A DNA stretch of 64,000 bases from Chroococcidiopsis thermalis PCC 7203 (GCF_000317125.1 NC_019695.1:1910336-1974335), one strand, 5' to 3'; shown: positions 46,953 to 57,301, counted from the stretch's first letter. Translations and numbers: made by a program. The notes: generated by a model from the sequence alone, not told the origin.

Positions 46953-47288
46953 TTAAAGTTCTACCTCTGGCTGTGTTGCCTGCTCCGACCGGAAGCGAAT
47001 TGCCACTTTCCAACATTCTGTCACTAATTGATGCCAGGGTACGAGCGTTGCCATGTCAATGCCTACTTGTCCCCCAGTTGCCTGAAACATGAGCTGTGCT
47101 GTACTTACCTCCTGCTGGGCTTGCTTAACTCTTGCCAACAATTCAGATTGCTGTTGCGGTTCTAAAAATGAAACTTTCTCATTTTCTAAAAACGTTTGCG
47201 ATCGCCCGAACCAATACTTAAAATCTTCAAGTAGCGGTTGGAGTAAGGTTTTTAACAACTCAGGTTCTGGCAAGTTTTGATTAAGCAT
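46953..47288 (-). CDS. DUF2605 family protein
   Basis: A 111-residue soluble protein, mostly helical. It shows the family features PLLEDFKYWFGRSQTFLENE and VKQAQQEVSTAQLMFQATGG, with a C-terminal WHQLVTECWKVAIRF. Found in most cyanobacteria; function unknown. It is upstream of the DUF2973 gene on the same strand and possibly co-transcribed. Confidence 0.85.
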   Translation of the reverse strand: MLNQNLPEPELLKTLLQPLLEDFKYWFGRSQTFLENEKVSFLEPQQQSELLARVKQAQQEVSTAQLMFQATGGQVGIDMATLVPWHQLVTECWKVAIRFRSEQATQPEVEL

Positions 47289-47544
47289 GAATGAAAAGTA
47301 GATTACTAACCTACCACTAATTTTAACTTAGTTCAAGATTCTTTACATTCTGTCATTAGAAGTAACTGGGAGCAGGGAGCAGGGAGCAGAGAAAAGAGAG
47401 CTGAGGAAGCTGAGGAGGTTGAGGGAGCTGAGGGAGCCAATACCAACTACTAACTACCAATTACCACTCCCGACTCCTGACTCCTTACAATAGAAGGCAA
47501 ACGGTATTGGTTTACAGTCTCATCAACATAGTTTTGTAATTAAA

Positions 47545-49401
47545 ATGTCTAGTTCAGAATCCCATTGTCAACCGGAACAGCAGGAACAAGCACCGCAGGA
47601 AAAAATTTATCTCCCTCGCACCAGTGAATCAGAGACATTGCAGAAAATTCGCCACACTACCTCTCATGTCATGGCGATGGCGGTGCAAAAGTTATTTCCT
47701 AAAGCACAGGTGACTATTGGACCCTGGATTGAGAATGGATTTTACTACGATTTTGACAATCCCGAACCGTTTACAGAAAAAGATCTCAAAGCCATCCAGA
47801 AAGAGATGGTGAAGATTATCAATCGTAAATTGCCTGTCATTAGGGAAGAAGTCAGCCGCGAGGAAGCCGAACAGCGGATTCAGGCAATTAAAGAGCCGTA
47901 TAAACTAGAAATCCTGGCAGATATTAAGCAGGAACCAATCACGATCTACCATTTGGGGGATGAATGGTGGGACTTGTGTGCTGGACCCCATCTTAACAAC
48001 ACGGCAGAGTTGCAACCCAAAGCAATTGAGTTAGAAAGCGTTGCTGGGGCATACTGGCGCGGTGATGAAACCAAGGCGCAGCTACAACGAATTTACGGCA
48101 CGGCTTGGGAATCAGAACAGCAATTAGCTGAGTACAAGCGTCGTAAGGAAGAAGCCCTCAGACGCGACCATCGCCGCTTAGGTAAAGAACTAGGACTATT
48201 TATCTTTAGCGATGAGGTGGGACCGGGTTTACCTCTGTGGACTCCCAAAGGAACGCTGTTACGCAGTCTTTTAGAAGATTTTCTCAAACAAGAACAGCTC
48301 AAACGCGGCTATCTTCCTGTGGTAACGCCCCACATTGCCAGAGTCGATTTATTCAAAACCTCTGGTCACTGGCAGAAATATAAAGAGGATATGTTTCCAT
48401 TGATGGCAGAGAATGAGGAAGCAGCAGCCCACGAATTGGGTTTCGTTCTCAAGCCGATGAACTGCCCGTTTCACATCCAAATTTACAAGAGCGAATTACG
48501 TTCTTATCGCGAATTACCAATGCGGTTGGCAGAGTTTGGAACTGTATACCGTTACGAACAATCGGGTGAATTGGGTGGTTTGACGCGGGTGCGTGGTTTT
48601 ACGGTAGATGATTCTCACCTATTCGTGACTCCAGAACAACTCGACAGCGAATTTCTCAATGTGGTGGATTTGATTCTGTCGGTATTTAACAAGTTGCAAC
48701 TGAAAAATTTCAAAGCAAGACTGAGTTTCCGCGATCCGGCTTCGGATAAGTACATTGGTTCTGACGAGGCGTGGTCAAAAGCTGAAGGAGCAATTCGCCG
48801 CGCTGTAGAAAAGCTAGAAATGAACCACTTTGAAGGAATTGGGGAAGCAGCATTCTACGGTCCCAAGCTCGATTTTATTTTCCAAGATGCTTTGGAAAGG
48901 GAATGGCAGTTAGGTACGGTACAAGTTGATTACAACTTACCCGAACGCTTTGACTTGGAATATGTTGCAGAGGATGGCACGCGCCAGCGCCCAGTAATGA
49001 TTCATCGCGCTCCATTCGGCTCGTTAGAAAGATTAATTGGGATTTTAATTGAAGAGTATGCAGGAGACTTTCCCTTGTGGCTAGCACCCATCCAAGCTCG
49101 ATTAATGCCCGTCAGCGATGCTCAATTGATGTTTGCTAAAGAAGTCGCAGACAAGATGCGATCGCTCAACATGCGCGTAGAAGTCGATACCAGTGGCGAT
49201 CGCTTGCCGAAAATGATCCGCAATGCTGAAAAGGCAAAAATTCCCGTCATGGCGGTTGTAGGGGCGAAAGAAGTGGAGTCCGATAGTTTGAGTCTCCGCG
49301 TTCGTACTGCTGGTAAACCATCGGCAGATCTCGGCACGATCTCTGTCCCTGCGGTGTTGGAAAGGATGCAAAAGGCGATCGCCAACTACACTAATTTCTA
49401 A
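47545..49401 (+). CDS. thrS: Threonyl-tRNA synthetase
   Basis: Class II synthetase charging tRNA-Thr, 618 residues. It has no TGS domain at the N-terminus; the first 27 residues are a Gln/Glu-rich leader and the editing (SAD) domain starts at once with RHTTSHVMAMAVQKLFP. The core has motif 2 around FGTVYRYEQSGELGGLTRVRG, the zinc-binding MNCPFH, motif 3 HRAPFGSLERLIGIL and the anticodon-binding domain. Lack of TGS is common in cyanobacteria. The ATG at 47545 is accepted. It is flanked by repeat-rich spacers. Confidence 0.96.
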   Translation: MSSSESHCQPEQQEQAPQEKIYLPRTSESETLQKIRHTTSHVMAMAVQKLFPKAQVTIGPWIENGFYYDFDNPEPFTEKDLKAIQKEMVKIINRKLPVIREEVSREEAEQRIQAIKEPYKLEILADIKQEPITIYHLGDEWWDLCAGPHLNNTAELQPKAIELESVAGAYWRGDETKAQLQRIYGTAWESEQQLAEYKRRKEEALRRDHRRLGKELGLFIFSDEVGPGLPLWTPKGTLLRSLLEDFLKQEQLKRGYLPVVTPHIARVDLFKTSGHWQKYKEDMFPLMAENEEAAAHELGFVLKPMNCPFHIQIYKSELRSYRELPMRLAEFGTVYRYEQSGELGGLTRVRGFTVDDSHLFVTPEQLDSEFLNVVDLILSVFNKLQLKNFKARLSFRDPASDKYIGSDEAWSKAEGAIRRAVEKLEMNHFEGIGEAAFYGPKLDFIFQDALEREWQLGTVQVDYNLPERFDLEYVAEDGTRQRPVMIHRAPFGSLERLIGILIEEYAGDFPLWLAPIQARLMPVSDAQLMFAKEVADKMRSLNMRVEVDTSGDRLPKMIRNAEKAKIPVMAVVGAKEVESDSLSLRVRTAGKPSADLGTISVPAVLERMQKAIANYTNF

Positions 49402-49454
49402 TCCTGAGTATTACGCCCCCATTAAAAAGCGGTAACGACACACCGTCAGCCTCG

Positions 49455-49625
49455 ATCCCCCAACCCCCTTAAAAAGGGGGCTTTAAATTTCCCCTTTTGA
49501 ATCGGACTCGATCCCCCAACCCCCTTAAAAAAGGGGCTTTGTTTCCCCCCTTGAAAGGGGGGCTAGGGGGGATCTTCGAGGAGCGATCGCTTTTAACTGA
49601 ACCGTATTGGGGGCTAGGGGGGATC
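49455..49625. repeat. CCCCCAACCCCCTTAAAAAGGGG repeat cluster
   Basis: Two direct copies of a unit (GATCCCCCAACCCCCTTAAA) followed by the inverse form GGGGCTAGGGGGGATC. The same type occurs near 28440-28500 and 38395-38545. It fills the space between convergent thrS and raf1 and could stop both transcripts. Confidence 0.7.
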
Positions 49626-49654
49626 GAGATCTGCAACTTCAAGCGCGTAACTTT

Positions 49655-50716
49655 TTACTCGTCGATCTGCCAAGAATCCTTCGTTAACTCTTCATCAATA
49701 ATGTGCTTGGGACGCACGACAACAACAATTTTTCCCAGTAACTTGACATCTGGTTGAGTTTCAAACCAACCAAAGTCAACTTCCCCCGCTGCATCATAGA
49801 CAAAATAACTATTGACATCCCATTCTCTAGCGTGACGGTCGGCAATGACTAGAACTGGTTCCGATGTTGTAGCTGATTGATTGGGGAGGCGATCGCTTTG
49901 ACACAAAATTGCGATCGGATCTTCAGCACTGCGGACTGTTTGCCAACCTGGTAAGGCTACCCAAGCCTGTTCCCCAGCAAACTTGACAATCCGAAAAGGC
50001 TCTACTGCTTCTACTATTGGTACAGCTTGAACTTCAGCCGATTTTAACGGCATTTCCCCAACAACTGGAATCAATCGCGGTAATTGATCTTCGGAGTCTG
50101 GACGATAAAAAGGGATGGTTGGAGCCGGACGCTTGGGAACGACGGTAAAATCGACAAGCAACTGTTCGATCTTTTGTCTTGCCGTATCCGAATCGGCAAA
50201 CCTTAGCCCCTTAGCAATTAATCGCGATCGCTCTTGTAAATCTGATTTTTGTCGTGCCAGTCGCCAACACTGATAAGCAATTGCATCCCCTGGACGATCG
50301 GCAAATCCTTCGGGTAAGTTACGCAGGCGAGAAAATTCTTTCATATCCCGTGCCACTTCCTTAGCCATATCCGCATCTAAGTTGTGAGCCAAGATAAATT
50401 CTGCTGCGGCGACTCGTTCTGCATTATTGAGCAACCGCAGTTCGTACAAAATATCGCTGCCTTTTTGAGTAAAGCGCGATCGCACTGCCTCAGAAGCATT
50501 TGTTTTTTCTAAAGAAGTATAAACCTGCGCGCCTACAATCACCTGATTTTGTTGCACTGGTTCAAATCCCGTCGCTTCAAAGATCTGCTGTGGTGTTTGC
50601 CCTGCTTTTTGCAACTGGGCGATCGCTTGACCCCATTCCACCCAACTACCTTGTTTTTGCCGCAGGGATGTCAGCGTGGCTTCGATGTCGAGTTGGTTGG
50701 AGGGCGATTCAGTCAT
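49655..50716 (-). CDS. raf1: Rubisco accumulation factor 1 (Raf1)
   Basis: Assembly chaperone of form I Rubisco that stabilises RbcL dimers before RbcS binds. It has 353 residues. The N-terminal alpha domain covers about 10-185 (GSWVEWGQAIAQLQKAGQTP, DMKEFSRLRNLPEGF). A linker (KRPAPTIPFYRPDSEDQLP) and the C-terminal beta dimerisation domain with WVALPGWQTVRSAEDPIAIL complete the chain. Normal length. Convergent with thrS and divergent from menG. Confidence 0.93.
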   Translation of the reverse strand: MTESPSNQLDIEATLTSLRQKQGSWVEWGQAIAQLQKAGQTPQQIFEATGFEPVQQNQVIVGAQVYTSLEKTNASEAVRSRFTQKGSDILYELRLLNNAERVAAAEFILAHNLDADMAKEVARDMKEFSRLRNLPEGFADRPGDAIAYQCWRLARQKSDLQERSRLIAKGLRFADSDTARQKIEQLLVDFTVVPKRPAPTIPFYRPDSEDQLPRLIPVVGEMPLKSAEVQAVPIVEAVEPFRIVKFAGEQAWVALPGWQTVRSAEDPIAILCQSDRLPNQSATTSEPVLVIADRHAREWDVNSYFVYDAAGEVDFGWFETQPDVKLLGKIVVVVRPKHIIDEELTKDSWQIDE

Positions 50717-51033
50717 GATGAGGAGTGAGGAGCGAGGAGTGAGGAGCGAGGGAACAAAACGTTTATTATCCGTTGTTTGATTATATATGTAAGAGTTTTA
50801 TTAGATTGACCTATTTAAAATTTCTTGTAGTGCAAATGTTTGCCTAGTCAGAACCAGCCTTATCCTAATTTAGAGGATAGTAACTAGCTTTTACTTCCTC
50901 TTGTCTACTCCTTCTTGTCCTCCTTGTCTCCCTTGTCCCAATTTTGAATTTTGAATTTTGTTCCCCTTATCCCCCTTATCTTCCCCCTCTCCCTTATCCC
51001 CTCACTCCTCACTCCTCACTCCTCACCCCTCAT
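50717..51033. other. raf1-menG divergent spacer, repeat-rich
   Basis: About 320 bp. Both ends are tandem repeats (GAGGAGCGAGGAGTGAG near raf1; CCTCACTCCTCACTC near menG), with an AT-rich middle. An upstream in-frame extension of menG consists only of this repeat and is rejected. Confidence 0.5.
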
Positions 51034-51768
<735 letters not shown>

Positions 51769-51788
51769 AACACGCACTACACTCTTTC

Positions 51789-51873
51789 CCGACTTCTGTA
51801 CGGGCGGGTTTTGACCGAGAATTCATTGCCTCAGTTACTATCTATTTGCGCGCACCCGCCCCTACGACTCCCC
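51789..51873. repeat. GGGCGGGTTT...ACCCGCCCC dispersed element, copy 5
   Basis: Left end CCGACTTCTGTACGGGCGGG plus TTT; right end CACCCGCCCCTACGACTCCC. Same length and orientation as copies 2 and 6. Confidence 0.75.
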
Positions 51874-51907
51874 ATTTCCCACTCCCTAACTCTCATCTCC
51901 TGCTTGT

Positions 51908-53146
51908 ATGGATTGGTCTCATTTCTGGGTTTATGTTAGTCCGCCGATCGCGGGAGCAATTATTGGCTATTTCACGAACGATTTAGCCATTAAAATGCTG
52001 TTTCGTCCCTACCGAGCGCGTTATTTTGCCGGAAGACAATTACCTTTTACTCCTGGTTTAATTCCTCGCAACCAAGAACGCTTGGCAAAGCGGGTGTCGG
52101 ACACGATCATGGGTTCTCTACTGACACCAGAGGAATTGCAGAAGTTGACGCGGCGATTGCTGCAACCGGAGCGAGTGCGAGGAGGGATAGAATGGCTGTT
52201 AAGACTGGCGATCGAACAGGTTCGTACTGATAGAGATCAAAGAGCAACCAAAATTCTGGCGGGAATTTTACGCGATTTGGTTGGGGAATCTTTACCGCGT
52301 TTGTTTAAGGTGTTGTTGCGACGAGAAGAGTTTTTAGGCACTCAACTCAATCAAATTTTCGACCAGGTATTACTTGAGTTTCAACTCAGCGACGAGCAAG
52401 CGGGGAGGTTAGCTGATTGGTTGCTGCAAGTCGTTCTTCCACCAGACGCAATTCGGCAGTTAGTCATCGATCTTTTAACCGATCGCACAATTCAAATTAT
52501 TGATGAGAGTTTTCGCGAAAAAACGAGCGGTACGTATTGGGTAGTTGCTAACTTATTTGGTTTGCGTAACACTTTGGCGCGCCTGCGAACGTTTTGTTTG
52601 GACGAAAGAGAAGTTACGAATGCGCGGATTAAGGAGTTAATTCAAGAGCTTCAAGTCCGCGAGCGCCTTAAAGTTTGGTTGAAAAGTTTATCGTTGCAAA
52701 ATTTACCTGTTTCTACTGTAAAGCAATTACGCAATACAATTCGAGAAACAGCAATCGGCTATTCTCAAATTCACGGACCAGAGTTTATTCAAGGATTTAG
52801 CGATTCGATTGATTGGGAAAATACTGCTAGCGTGCTGCTCAATCGTTTGCGTAACTCTCCTGCTTTCAGTTCTTCTCTAACCGCGATCGGTCAAGAGTTA
52901 TCTTTAATTTTGGAGCGTTATTTAGAGCAAGATTTAGAAAATTTGGTGGCACAGGCACTTCCAATTCTATCGATCGACCAGGTAATTATCGATCGCGTCA
53001 AATCTACCTCTCCTGCCGAATTAGAAGCTGCGATCGAAGGAATTGTCAAAAATGAGTTACAGGCAATTGTTAACTTAGGTGGTGTTCTCGGTTTTGTCGT
53101 GGGACTATTTCAAGCCGGATTGTTATTTTTCCAACAAATTCAGTAG
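51908..53146 (+). CDS. DUF445 family membrane protein
   Basis: A 412-residue DUF445 protein. It starts [20 protein letters not shown] followed by [11 protein letters not shown] and [20 protein letters not shown], the family signature. A long helical middle region and a C-terminal membrane helix ([16 protein letters not shown]-type) follow. Orthologues are found widely, some called YheB/YjiN; function unclear, possibly in membrane or envelope organisation. The stop lies inside the GTAGGGTGGGCATTGCCC palindrome. Start ATG 51908. Confidence 0.88.
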   Translation: MDWSHFWVYVSPPIAGAIIGYFTNDLAIKMLFRPYRARYFAGRQLPFTPGLIPRNQERLAKRVSDTIMGSLLTPEELQKLTRRLLQPERVRGGIEWLLRLAIEQVRTDRDQRATKILAGILRDLVGESLPRLFKVLLRREEFLGTQLNQIFDQVLLEFQLSDEQAGRLADWLLQVVLPPDAIRQLVIDLLTDRTIQIIDESFREKTSGTYWVVANLFGLRNTLARLRTFCLDEREVTNARIKELIQELQVRERLKVWLKSLSLQNLPVSTVKQLRNTIRETAIGYSQIHGPEFIQGFSDSIDWENTASVLLNRLRNSPAFSSSLTAIGQELSLILERYLEQDLENLVAQALPILSIDQVIIDRVKSTSPAELEAAIEGIVKNELQAIVNLGGVLGFVVGLFQAGLLFFQQIQ

Positions 53147-53167
53147 GGTGGGCATTGCCCACCACAC
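53143..53167. repeat. GTAGGGTGGGCATTGCCCAC palindrome, copy 4
   Basis: Overlaps the TAG stop of the DUF445 gene and lies between convergent genes; may act as a terminator hairpin. Confidence 0.6.
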
Positions 53168-53171
53168 TTTG

Positions 53172-53681
53172 CTAAATTTCCGTTTCGCTAATCTCACGTA
53201 CGACGTAATCGAATGGTTCATCGACAAACGTAATGTTAGTCATTCCAGCCGTCACTAACTTTTCTTTGACGATATTTTTCATCAGCTGGATACTTCGAGC
53301 AGTGGGACCTAAAGGGATTCCTAGAGAGTTGAACGTATCTCGCAAACCAGCCAGCAATCGTTCGTCTAAGACGCTAGCATCTCCAGCCACGATCGCATAG
53401 CTACAATATCGCAAGAAGTAGTTCATATCTCGCACGTACATATTGTAGCGGCGTGTTGTGTAAGCATTGCCACCTGGACTAACTAGCTCTGGATATTCTT
53501 GGAATAATAGACTAACTGCTGTTTTGACAATCTCAGCTGCATTGGAACCAATAACGCCTGCTACCTGTACCCGTTTCTCACCATCAGCCAGAAACTCTTT
53601 CAGAGTCTCAACAACCTCGCGATTTAAAGAACTACCCGTTAAATCGCAATTCTTGGCTACGCTTGTTAATTTATCTTGCAT
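53172..53681 (-). CDS. apcF: ApcF-like allophycocyanin beta-type subunit without the usual bilin-binding Cys
   Basis: A 169-residue phycobiliprotein of the allophycocyanin beta/ApcF branch, expected in the phycobilisome core. It has the family core SPGGNAYTTRR with Asn72, RDMNYFLRY, VLDERLLAGLRDTFNSLG and the C-terminal FDYVVREISE, which is ApcF-like. Beta subunits normally bind phycocyanobilin through Cys82 (CLRDMDYY). Here the position is Tyr82 (NMYVRDMNY), although Asp85, which contacts the bilin, is kept. A Cys at 93 is not the usual site. It could bind chromophore without a thioether, or bind none. ATG at 53681. Confidence 0.85.
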   Translation of the reverse strand: MQDKLTSVAKNCDLTGSSLNREVVETLKEFLADGEKRVQVAGVIGSNAAEIVKTAVSLLFQEYPELVSPGGNAYTTRRYNMYVRDMNYFLRYCSYAIVAGDASVLDERLLAGLRDTFNSLGIPLGPTARSIQLMKNIVKEKLVTAGMTNITFVDEPFDYVVREISETEI

Positions 53682-53950
53682 TAGATTCCTCTCCGAAACG
53701 TTTATATTAAAACAACTATTCCGCTGGAAACCTGAAGCTAAAAGAGTGATATATCGTTCTAAAAATTGGGTCTTAGGATTGAGTCTACCATAACGATCTG
53801 CTCTAACTATTTTGCTCTAACTATAATGAGATTATTGGTATTCATCTGTAGCGTAGCTGCATAGTGACTCTCTACAAATTTATGCCATCTGCTCAAAATG
53901 AGTTGGCAGAGATAGGCTTGAGATAGCACGATCGCAGGAGATTGTTGAGG

Positions 53951-54634
53951 ATGAGATCTCAAGCAGAAAATGGCACTTCAATTCTGGAGCGAACAAAAGA
54001 TTGGGTAGCTGCGGCTGGCGATACTTTTAGCCATACGATCGCGCGGATAACTACCACAACTCAAGATGCTGCTGGCAGTCTAGCAGATCAGGCGATCGCA
54101 CCGATTGCCTCCACGCAGGCGACTGTGTTTCAGAGTTGGTTAGAAGCACATCCAACCGTAGAGCGATCGCTACAAGTTCTGAATTGGGCAATAGAACACC
54201 CCATTATAAGTGTAATTATACTGTTATTTGTCATTGCGATTGCCTGGAGTTTAATTAAATCTATCGGACGCTTGCTTGAAAAGTTCTGTTTGTCCGTATT
54301 ACAAATGCCGCTGAAATTAGGGTATTTTTTAATTCAAATGAGCTGGCGATCGCTGCATAAATTATTCGCTCGATTTAGCCTAAAACCTACTCGAAGAAAC
54401 ATGCATCAAATGCACGTCTTACCGACATCAGACGGGCAAACAAATTATACCGAGCAACACCAGCGACTATTAGAAATTTCTGCTAAGTTAGCCCTGCTTA
54501 ATCAAGAGCAAAACGAGTTGATGCGGGAAGCTCTATCAATTCTTAGCTCAAATCAAATTGCTACAGAAGATATTCCCAAAAATTTTCAGCACGAAGTCTT
54601 TTCAAATATTGATAAAAGCATATTTCAAAGTTAG
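53951..54634 (+). CDS. Hypothetical single- or two-pass membrane protein
   Basis: A 227-residue protein of no recognised family. The start is ATG 53951 with AGGAG upstream; a TTG three codons earlier is not needed. Residues 1-75 are amphipathic, with repeated Thr/Ala (RITTTTQDAAGSLADQ) that resembles an apolipoprotein-like helix. A hydrophobic segment follows near 80-105 (HPIISVIILLFVIAIAWSLI), then a basic stretch and a C-terminal coiled coil (LLEISAKLALLNQEQNELM). Probably a membrane-anchored, cytosolic helical protein. Function unknown. Confidence 0.75.
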   Translation: MRSQAENGTSILERTKDWVAAAGDTFSHTIARITTTTQDAAGSLADQAIAPIASTQATVFQSWLEAHPTVERSLQVLNWAIEHPIISVIILLFVIAIAWSLIKSIGRLLEKFCLSVLQMPLKLGYFLIQMSWRSLHKLFARFSLKPTRRNMHQMHVLPTSDGQTNYTEQHQRLLEISAKLALLNQEQNELMREALSILSSNQIATEDIPKNFQHEVFSNIDKSIFQS

Positions 54635-54658
54635 TAAAGTGGGCATTGTCCACCCTAC
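54634..54658. repeat. GTGGGCATTGTCCACCC palindrome, copy 5
   Basis: Begins at the last base of the preceding stop codon. It has one mismatch relative to copy 3 and lies between convergent genes. Confidence 0.6.
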
Positions 54659-54697
54659 TTTGAACTTTTGACTTTGAACTTTTGACTTTTGACTTCC

Positions 54698-56071
54698 TTA
54701 ATATCTTTCCAATAACAACTTTACTTCTTCTTTCAACGCCCAATTTTTCATGGCTTCCCACTCAGCCAGACGGACGGCAATGTATGCTTGAGCGAGTTCT
54801 TTGCCTAAAGCATCGAGGAGAACTTTATCGGTTTGGAGATGCGCGATCGCCTCACCTAGATTTGTTGGTAGGGCATCAATTCCCTTCGCTGCTCGTTCCG
54901 ATTGGGACATAGATCCTGGGTCAACTGCGATCGCCTCTTTTGGTTCGAGTTGACGACGCACGCCGTCCAATCCAGCGGTGATGACTGCGCCTAGAGCGAT
55001 GTAGGGATTGGCAGAAGCATCAACAGTTTTGATTTCAATCTGCGTCGGACTGGGACTTGCAGGATCGCTAGGGACTCGGATCGCGGCTTCGCGGTTGTCG
55101 TATCCCCAAGTGCGAAAAGCCCCACTCCAGGAGTGAGGGCGAATGCGACGATAGGAGTTGATACTAGGGGTAGTCAGTGCCATCAAGGCGGGTAAATGCT
55201 CCAAAATGCCAGCAATAAAAGCACGGGCAATTTTTGAGATTCCAGGCGCGTTTCCAGTGTCGGAAATCAGATTTTTACCATCTTGCCAGAGACTCAGGTG
55301 CAGGTGACAACCACTACCCGCTTGTTCGGCAAAGATTTTTGGTAGAAACGAGGCTTTGAGTTTGTGGCGCAATGCTACTGCACGCACGGTTTCCCGAAAA
55401 GCAATTTGGTAATCTGCTGCTGACAAAGCGCGGGTGTAACGCACTGAAATTTCATGTTGTCCGCCACCAGATTCGGGATGGTACTGTTCTACAGGGATAT
55501 TTTGGGCGAGGAGGGCTTCAGCAATTTCGTTAATAACTGCTAAATTAGCATCCATCGCGAAAGTAGAAGCAAAGACCGTGCGATCGCCTGGTTCTACTCC
55601 CAATCCATTCTCAGATGGATGGAGTAGATAAAATTCATTTTCAAACGCTGCCATCACCTCTATCCCTGCTTCTTGCGCCGCCGCGATCGCTCGTTTCAAA
55701 AAGTCTCGCGGACAGTAAGCCCAAGGAATGCCATCTTGCATCATATCGCCAATCGCGCGAGCGTGACCTGTAGAATAAGGCAGTACGCTCAAGGTATTCC
55801 AATCTGGGATTAGGCGAATTTCACCTACAGGACTCAACCCCGTTTCCGCCACTACCGCGTCGTGCATCACGGGAACCGCTTGCTGTGCCGCACTAATGCC
55901 GACTCCATAATCCACTAGCTGAGATAACGCGCCGATGTGTATTGCTTTGCCACGAATGATATTGGCATTGTCGCACCAGAGAATACGAATAAATTGCACC
56001 CTACTTGCCTGTAAGGTTTTATAAATCGTGTCTTGCATCATGGCGCTTCCTGCATTGCCGTGGAAATTCAT
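54698..56071 (-). CDS. Glutamine-synthetase-family enzyme (GlnT/gamma-glutamyl ligase type)
   Basis: A 457-residue GS-fold ligase, not the main GlnA. Metal-binding parts are FENEFYLL and GGGQHEISVRY; the ATP site follows (ASFLPKIFAEQAGSGCHLHLS) and the substrate loop is NSYRRIRPHSWSGAFRTWGY. The N-terminal beta-grasp domain is present. Relatives ligate glutamate to ammonia, polyamines or amines (GlnT, PuuA, GlnA-like). Substrate here is not known. The ATG at 56071 is followed by two others (56038, 56035); the second of these (MQDTIYKTLQA) may be the true start. Confidence 0.85.
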   Translation of the reverse strand: MNFHGNAGSAMMQDTIYKTLQASRVQFIRILWCDNANIIRGKAIHIGALSQLVDYGVGISAAQQAVPVMHDAVVAETGLSPVGEIRLIPDWNTLSVLPYSTGHARAIGDMMQDGIPWAYCPRDFLKRAIAAAQEAGIEVMAAFENEFYLLHPSENGLGVEPGDRTVFASTFAMDANLAVINEIAEALLAQNIPVEQYHPESGGGQHEISVRYTRALSAADYQIAFRETVRAVALRHKLKASFLPKIFAEQAGSGCHLHLSLWQDGKNLISDTGNAPGISKIARAFIAGILEHLPALMALTTPSINSYRRIRPHSWSGAFRTWGYDNREAAIRVPSDPASPSPTQIEIKTVDASANPYIALGAVITAGLDGVRRQLEPKEAIAVDPGSMSQSERAAKGIDALPTNLGEAIAHLQTDKVLLDALGKELAQAYIAVRLAEWEAMKNWALKEEVKLLLERY

Positions 56072-56164
56072 TTTTGAGGTTCCGTATACTGTTGCTTTGA
56101 ATACCTTTGCTCTAACTCCAGTAGTGCTTGCTTGCAGGTAATTCCCTAGCGATCGCCTTCTAAA

Positions 56165-56404
56165 CTACCTGTAGTAACTACCCGAATGACAGGTAAAAAT
56201 GAGGGCAATTGGGTTAGTCGCACAGGCACGGACAACGGCGCGGATGGCAGTTGGCTACCCGATACTGCGGGTAATATCGCTGTATGTTACGGTCGTACCA
56301 ATGGGAATGGTTTGTAGCGCCTGCCAAACTTGCAGTTGAAATGCAGTAGCTTTGACATCATAAGGCAAATTGGGGAAGAGCGAACGACCACTGAGATAAT
56401 TTGT
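56165..56404 (-). pseudogene. ogt: O6-methylguanine-DNA methyltransferase (ogt/ada) pseudogene
   Basis: The minus strand reads TNYLSGRSLFPNLPYD, then FQLQVWQALQTIPIG and TVTYSDITRSIG, an unmistakable Ogt/Ada methyltransferase core. It then meets TAG (56257-56255) and continues in frame with PTAIRAVVRACATNPIALIF and TCHSGSYYR, where the normal active site is PCHRV. The gene is therefore interrupted by a stop, has a degraded active-site loop, and lacks an intact start and C-terminus. It is a remnant of a DNA-repair gene. Confidence 0.85.
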
Positions 56405-56464
56405 TAAAGATTCTACCTTTGACGTATTCTTGCATCGGCTAGTTGTAATAGATGGGGTTAAATC

Positions 56465-57301
56465 TCAACCAAAAGAAACTTCTGGAATATCTACTAAATC
56501 GGGCAACCAATTTTGACTGCTAGCTGCTGAATCGTCGCGATCGCGATCGCGCTGGCAACGAGTGGCAAATTGACAATATTCGCAGTTTTTATTTCCCTCT
56601 GGAATTTGCGGAAATGGTTCGCCTAGTTCGTAGCATTTCAACCAATAGGTAAATCTATGTAATAACTGCTGTAATTCTTTAGCTGTTTTTTCGTGTTTGG
56701 CTTGACTGTAGGTAAATTTAATTTGGTGTAACGATTTTGGCTGCGCTACTTCTAGAGAAGATGGGACATACCAATAAGTCATCGAAATCTGTTCTGGTAG
56801 GTAATCGCTGGTTGCGGCTAAGACATATAAATATAGCTTTGTCTGCCAATTCTTTTCGAGCTGAGCTTTTTTTGGTAATTTGGGGTTTGTCTTCCAGTCG
56901 AAAATTTGGGCTTGGCGATCGTCTGCGATTAATAAGTCGTAAATAACCGATAATAAATAATCTTGCACTTGCAGCGTGCGGTAATGTTCGCTTTCGCGAA
57001 AAATCTGCCGATTTGCATCTAGATTTAAAATTTCTGGTGCAGCAGTCGCAAAGGCATTCATCCAGTGTTGTAACTGGATTTCTTCCTGCACTAAAGATTC
57101 AATTGGCAAGCCCAATTCTCGCTGTTGCATCAGCAAGTGAAACCGACTTCCCCAAGCTTGTCTTTCTTGTTGTTCCGATGTCGTAGGCGAACCGAATAGA
57201 TCTAAATAGGTATGTTGAAATTGACGCGGGCAACGTTCTAGCAAGTTGAGTTGTCCTTGAGATAGACGCATCATAGTGCGATCGCAGGCGATTTGATTCA
57301 A
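56465..57301 (-). CDS. PD-(D/E)XK nuclease family protein (RecB/Cas4-like, iron-sulfur type)
   Basis: A 278-residue PDDEXK_1-type nuclease domain. The N-terminal box LSQGQLNLLERCPRQF, the metal-site segment VIYDLLIADDRQAQIFDWKT (Asp and Lys ligands) and the C-terminal CEYCQFATRC give four cysteines, suggesting a Cas4/AddB-type [4Fe-4S] cluster. No helicase or cas gene is adjacent, so the role is open. A TTG at 57301 has GGAG six bases upstream and lies one base past the stop of the DUF6335 gene; the alternative ATG is at 57274. Translational coupling is likely. Confidence 0.85.
   Translation of the reverse strand: MNQIACDRTMMRLSQGQLNLLERCPRQFQHTYLDLFGSPTTSEQQERQAWGSRFHLLMQQRELGLPIESLVQEEIQLQHWMNAFATAAPEILNLDANRQIFRESEHYRTLQVQDYLLSVIYDLLIADDRQAQIFDWKTNPKLPKKAQLEKNWQTKLYLYVLAATSDYLPEQISMTYWYVPSSLEVAQPKSLHQIKFTYSQAKHEKTAKELQQLLHRFTYWLKCYELGEPFPQIPEGNKNCEYCQFATRCQRDRDRDDSAASSQNWLPDLVDIPEVSFG

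Noticed and set aside
50944-51033. N-terminal extension of MenG
   Set aside because: The residues come from CCTCACTCC-type repeats; the family start MEVQQIFDRIAPVYD is at 51034.
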